This document shows, piece after piece, positions 42,640 to 64,000 of a stretch of DNA of 64,000 nucleotides (its first letter is position 1; each line of letters begins with the position of its first letter). Source of the DNA: Bugula neritina (lineage: Eukaryota > Bryozoa > Gymnolaemata > Cheilostomatida > Bugulidae); the NCBI GenBank assembly GCA_964035545.1, contig OZ037768.1, positions 10,806,741 to 10,870,740 on the forward strand, written 5' to 3'. The notes beneath the pieces are model-generated. The model worked only from the letters and a program-made list of their open reading frames with translations, made no database searches and was not told the origin of the DNA. A program made the position numbers and the translations under genes.

Positions 42640-42900
42640 GCTGGTTCCTCTGTTGCCCAAACTCAGTCGATTATAAAACAAATTCACAGCTCCCTCTCTG
42701 TGAAAACTCGAGATGGCACAGGTTTGAGCTAAAGACTGGGTCTCTCTACATGCTGTCAACATGACTTGAGGGCTTCTGTTTGTAGCACAAAAATAGTTGT
42801 GGGCGCAGATGCCCTTCCTGACATCACCAATGATCCTGCTAGCCGAGTTCAAGGCCATGACCTTGTGCTTGCTGACACACTAGAGCACAGCTATTCTCTC
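42640..42900 (-). mobile_element. Possible SINE with an RTE-like tail
   Basis: On the minus strand a tRNA-like head (GCTCTAGTGTGTCAGCAAGC, then CCTTGAACTCGGCTAGCAGG) is followed by GATGTCAGGAAGGGCATCTG. The GTCAGGAAGGGCATC word is familiar to me from the 3' ends of RTE-type LINEs and SINEs that use them; this is recalled, not searched. No target duplication was identified. Confidence 0.4.
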
Positions 42901-43290
42901 AGCTGATTATAAAATGTTGTTATAATTTTGTTCTTTGAACCATAAAGTACTTGAAAGTAGTTGAAATACTTATGAAATCGTTACTTAACAGCAGAATAAT
43001 ATGTGCACGTGGGCCTTGTACTCTACTTTACCAATTTGAAGCAAATCTTTGACATTTTAGTTTGCTAAAACTTTTTATACCATGATTGTGTCGGCTTTAT
43101 GAAATGCTAAAGATTAAAACAGCTTAGTAAAATTGTCCATCTGTTTCCCCTATATTCTTTATCAGGTTGAAGATGGTTATTTATGCACATCATCTATACT
43201 CTACAGTGATCGTGACTGCCAATGACATCACACACAATTATTTATTGACAGGTCAAGTAACACAGTTTGCAGCAAATATATAAAAGAAAT

Positions 43291-47500
<4,210 letters not shown>

Positions 47501-47857
47501 AGTTTCCAGAGTTCAAATAGAAATATTCGTCACTCTTTGACCAACGGCTTTATGACTCACGAATGACTCACTAGGAGTTTGATACCGCCCAACAGTGCCT
47601 AGCTAACCACACAGCCTATACTAATCTATATTAATCTACAGTCATTACAATTTTATTAAAAAATAGAGAAAATTGTGTTTTTTCAGATACAAGCACAAAT
47701 TATCAACTATATTTATGTTACAATTTTTAAAAGTCGATAAAAAAATAAAAAATAAATAAAAAAAAGTAATAAAACTAATATATGAATTTGCTAACATTGT
47801 TTAGATGGTGAAGTTACACAGAATATTGTGCCATTAATCAACTATTCCAATTGCTGT
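47501..47857. other. Intergenic between two convergent genes
   Basis: The gp130-like gene (plus) and the Ig/FN3 receptor (minus) end about 360 bases apart. The stretch is AT-rich, with A-runs near 47740-47770, and must contain both polyadenylation regions, possibly overlapping. Confidence 0.6.
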
Positions 47858-62106
<14,249 letters not shown>

Positions 62107-63049
62107 AGTGAGGCTTTTAGTCTTAAGCTGAAGTTTGCATAGTAAATGATACTAATTAGTTATGTAGTTTATTAGCTACTAGCTCTACATATTTCTTTAA
62201 AATATTGATTGCGAGTTGACAAGACAAAACAGGCCTGCTTCACTGTGTAACATTAGCAATTATTGTATAACAATGGGATTGATTAACTTTTCATAGCAGC
62301 CAAGTTGCACAATACACATTCAGAGTTATCTTCTGCCAGCCAGTTGAAGGAAGTACACTGAATGATGCATTCTGGTATAAAAGGCAGTATTATGTTGAAT
62401 TGAAACAGCTGGTAAAGTTTCTAATCAATATTATATAGTTTCAGTTATTTCTGAATTATTTAAAAAATATCAACACTGAGTAGTAGGTTTTTATAAATTA
62501 ATACAAGTATACAATGACAAAATTGCTTAGTATTATGAAAAATGTATCAAATAAAAGAATACAATGGAGCTACTGTAAAGTTTAGCTTAAAACTGAGAAT
62601 AAAAATAGATAAAAAGATAGTTTCTCCGCTAAAAAATTTGGAGTTTAAGTATGATGAGGTAAACAAAAATATTTACAACACATGTAAAAAAAATTAATAT
62701 ACTATATAGAATAATTTAACATATAATACAGCAGAATACAAAATTAAATTATATTATAAAATAAATGTAATGTCATGTCATTCAATACAAGAATCTTTGG
62801 TTTACAGAATTAACATTCGGCCTAATGGTGTGAATTCCTGGCAATAGAATAGTCTTCCTATATACAGTACATCAGATCAAAATATAGTCATGCATAAGTC
62901 AGTTCATGAATTTCTAGGAATTATTGATATGTTTAAAAGTGTAAACAAATGGTAAGCAGGTACATCAGTTTGATAGCAACCTGGCATATGTTGACTTGTG
63001 TTGCTGAGATTTTTATTTGGCACTCAATTGATACGCATACGAGCCCAGA
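62107..63049. other. Intergenic between furin-like gene and Ig/FN3 receptor
   Basis: Both neighbours lie on the minus strand, so this holds the 3' end of the furin-like gene and the promoter of the Ig/FN3 receptor. It is AT-rich, with no supported exon. Confidence 0.6.
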
Positions 63050-63949
63050 TCATACGGGCTGACCGCAAGGCAGGTTCGAGTTATACGTGAACTGTGACGG
63101 GAGAGCAGCGAGTGTGACGGCAGGCACTTCACACGCTGATCTGTTCTGACTACATACTTCCTCTTCGGACTCCATCAGCTCTTCCTGACTCGAATGTTTA
63201 GACCCAGTTAGTATTTCAGTTCTATTTACTGGTATATAGGTAGCTAATGTGGTCCTAGCGTTATTAGTCTGAGTGACTATGTGAGGACTATGTCTTTGGG
63301 CTACTTGACACTGGTGATACTTATAGTAAACCAATAGACTGAATAGCACAATCAACAGTATAACTACAGTGGACACTCCTCCGTACACTATTGACCGTAT
63401 TCCTAGAGAACTGATTGATTTACTCTTCGAAGCTCCAGCTTGTACAGATGTTTCTTCTAGAAAAAAAGCATAGTAGAGTTACCATAGTTAGAAACTTCTT
63501 AAATGAATACTGGACATGTGACAGTTTTCACTTGAACAAACAGAGCATGAAAAACACCTACTTTTAGAACAATCTTTATACTCACAAAGCATATATGTTT
63601 GAAATTGTAAGTCACTATTAGTAAGTTAAACTAGCTTCATGTAGATACTGTACCCAACTCTAACAGGTATAATGTATATGACTTCTATTTAATTAAGAGT
63701 ATTATATCTCCCACCAACTACACAGAGCAACACACTAACCTTGATTAGTACATATCCCATCATGCCATTGCCAACCAAAGAAGCATTCTGTACATGAAGA
63801 GTTGTGGGCCCCTGAGCAAGCAGCACACGTATAGTGACAGGCTTTACATATTTTCTGTCTGTTAGATTGTGTCTGTACATAATAGCCATCAGGACATCGC
63901 CTAATGCATCGATCTCTAAGGTGAAATGTCTTTGCTGGACATCGGATAC
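63050..63949 (-). CDS. Furin-like Cys-rich membrane protein, last two exons (possible proprotein convertase)
   Basis: Two exons are visible: 63949-63740 (phase 1 in, phase 1 out) and 63456-63050 ending in TGA; the rest lies beyond the right edge. The first has a furin-type cysteine repeat, with Cys spacing as in IRRCPDGYYVQTQS, ICKACHYTCAACSG and SSCTECFFGW. The second has a short linker, a membrane helix (VSTVVILLIVLFSLLVYYK) and a tail of about 90 residues with YIPV and the acidic cluster SSQEELMESEEEVC. Cys-rich repeat, membrane span, then a tail with a Tyr motif and a Ser/acidic cluster is the layout of the furin/PC5B end, where the acidic cluster directs trans-Golgi recycling. The catalytic domain is not in view, so another furin-repeat membrane protein is possible. 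Confidence 0.6.
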
Positions 63950-64000
63950 CTGCAGAAGACAACAGTGTGGAACATGTGCAGACAGAAGAAACTTATATAC

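Larger units (their letters stand above)
40664..43266. other. Intergenic between X3 and the gp130-like receptor
   Basis: Up to about 41085 this still belongs to the duplicated unit (shared TCATCACTCTGTTTCCTAC). Beyond that it is single-copy, with a minisatellite at 42190-42395 and a SINE-like fragment at 42640-42900. An ATG followed by a good donor occurs at 42143-42167 (ATGGACAGCTGCCACAGCTC...); it could be a short 5' exon, but nothing confirms it. Confidence 0.5.

Overview
This is eukaryotic nuclear DNA from an animal. Genes are split by GT-AG introns of roughly 30-1800 bases, the sequence is AT-rich, and microsatellites and short foldback transposons are frequent. The gene set is metazoan: a CREB-regulated transcription coactivator (CRTC), SKP1 paralogues, an Ig/FN3 cell-surface receptor, a gp130-like cytokine receptor and a furin-like membrane protein. 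I cannot name the species; an invertebrate fits best. All gene models were assembled by hand from exon frames, splice sites and intron phases, and most exon junctions were checked for phase.

Positions 1-9.5 kb: SKP1-A (minus, running off the left edge), a gene of an unrecognised family here called X1 (plus), and SKP1-B (minus). Positions 9.5-13.4 kb are AT-rich and intergenic. Positions 13.4-22.3 kb hold a complete 12-exon CRTC gene (plus). Positions 24.6-41.1 kb are an inverted and partly re-duplicated version of the left end: X2 (minus), SKP1-C (plus), SKP1-D (plus), X3 (minus). A pairs with C and B pairs with D. SKP1-C has lost the usual C-terminus, and X3 has gained an exon and shifted a splice site.

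Positions 43.3-47.5 kb hold a 10-exon gene (plus) for a short-tailed, three-FN3, single-pass receptor whose domains and exon phases look like the membrane-proximal half of gp130/LIFR/Domeless. Positions 47.9-62.1 kb hold a large minus-strand gene for a receptor with about ten Ig and three FN3 domains, one membrane segment and a C-terminus that looks like a PDZ ligand. One of its introns contains a broken antisense copy of the 3' half of the gp130-like gene, flanked by a 25-base direct repeat. Positions 63.05-64 kb hold the 3' end of a furin-type cysteine-rich membrane protein (minus), running off the right edge.

The most promising points are the gp130-like receptor, the unrecognised three-copy X family (two hydrophobic segments, a WPWNECGCAGACW-type motif and a terminal cysteine cluster), and the way the SKP1/X cluster has been reshaped by inversion and duplication around CRTC. 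SKP1 (SCF ubiquitin ligase adaptor) and CRTC (CREB coactivator) are neighbours here, but nothing in the sequence shows that they work together.
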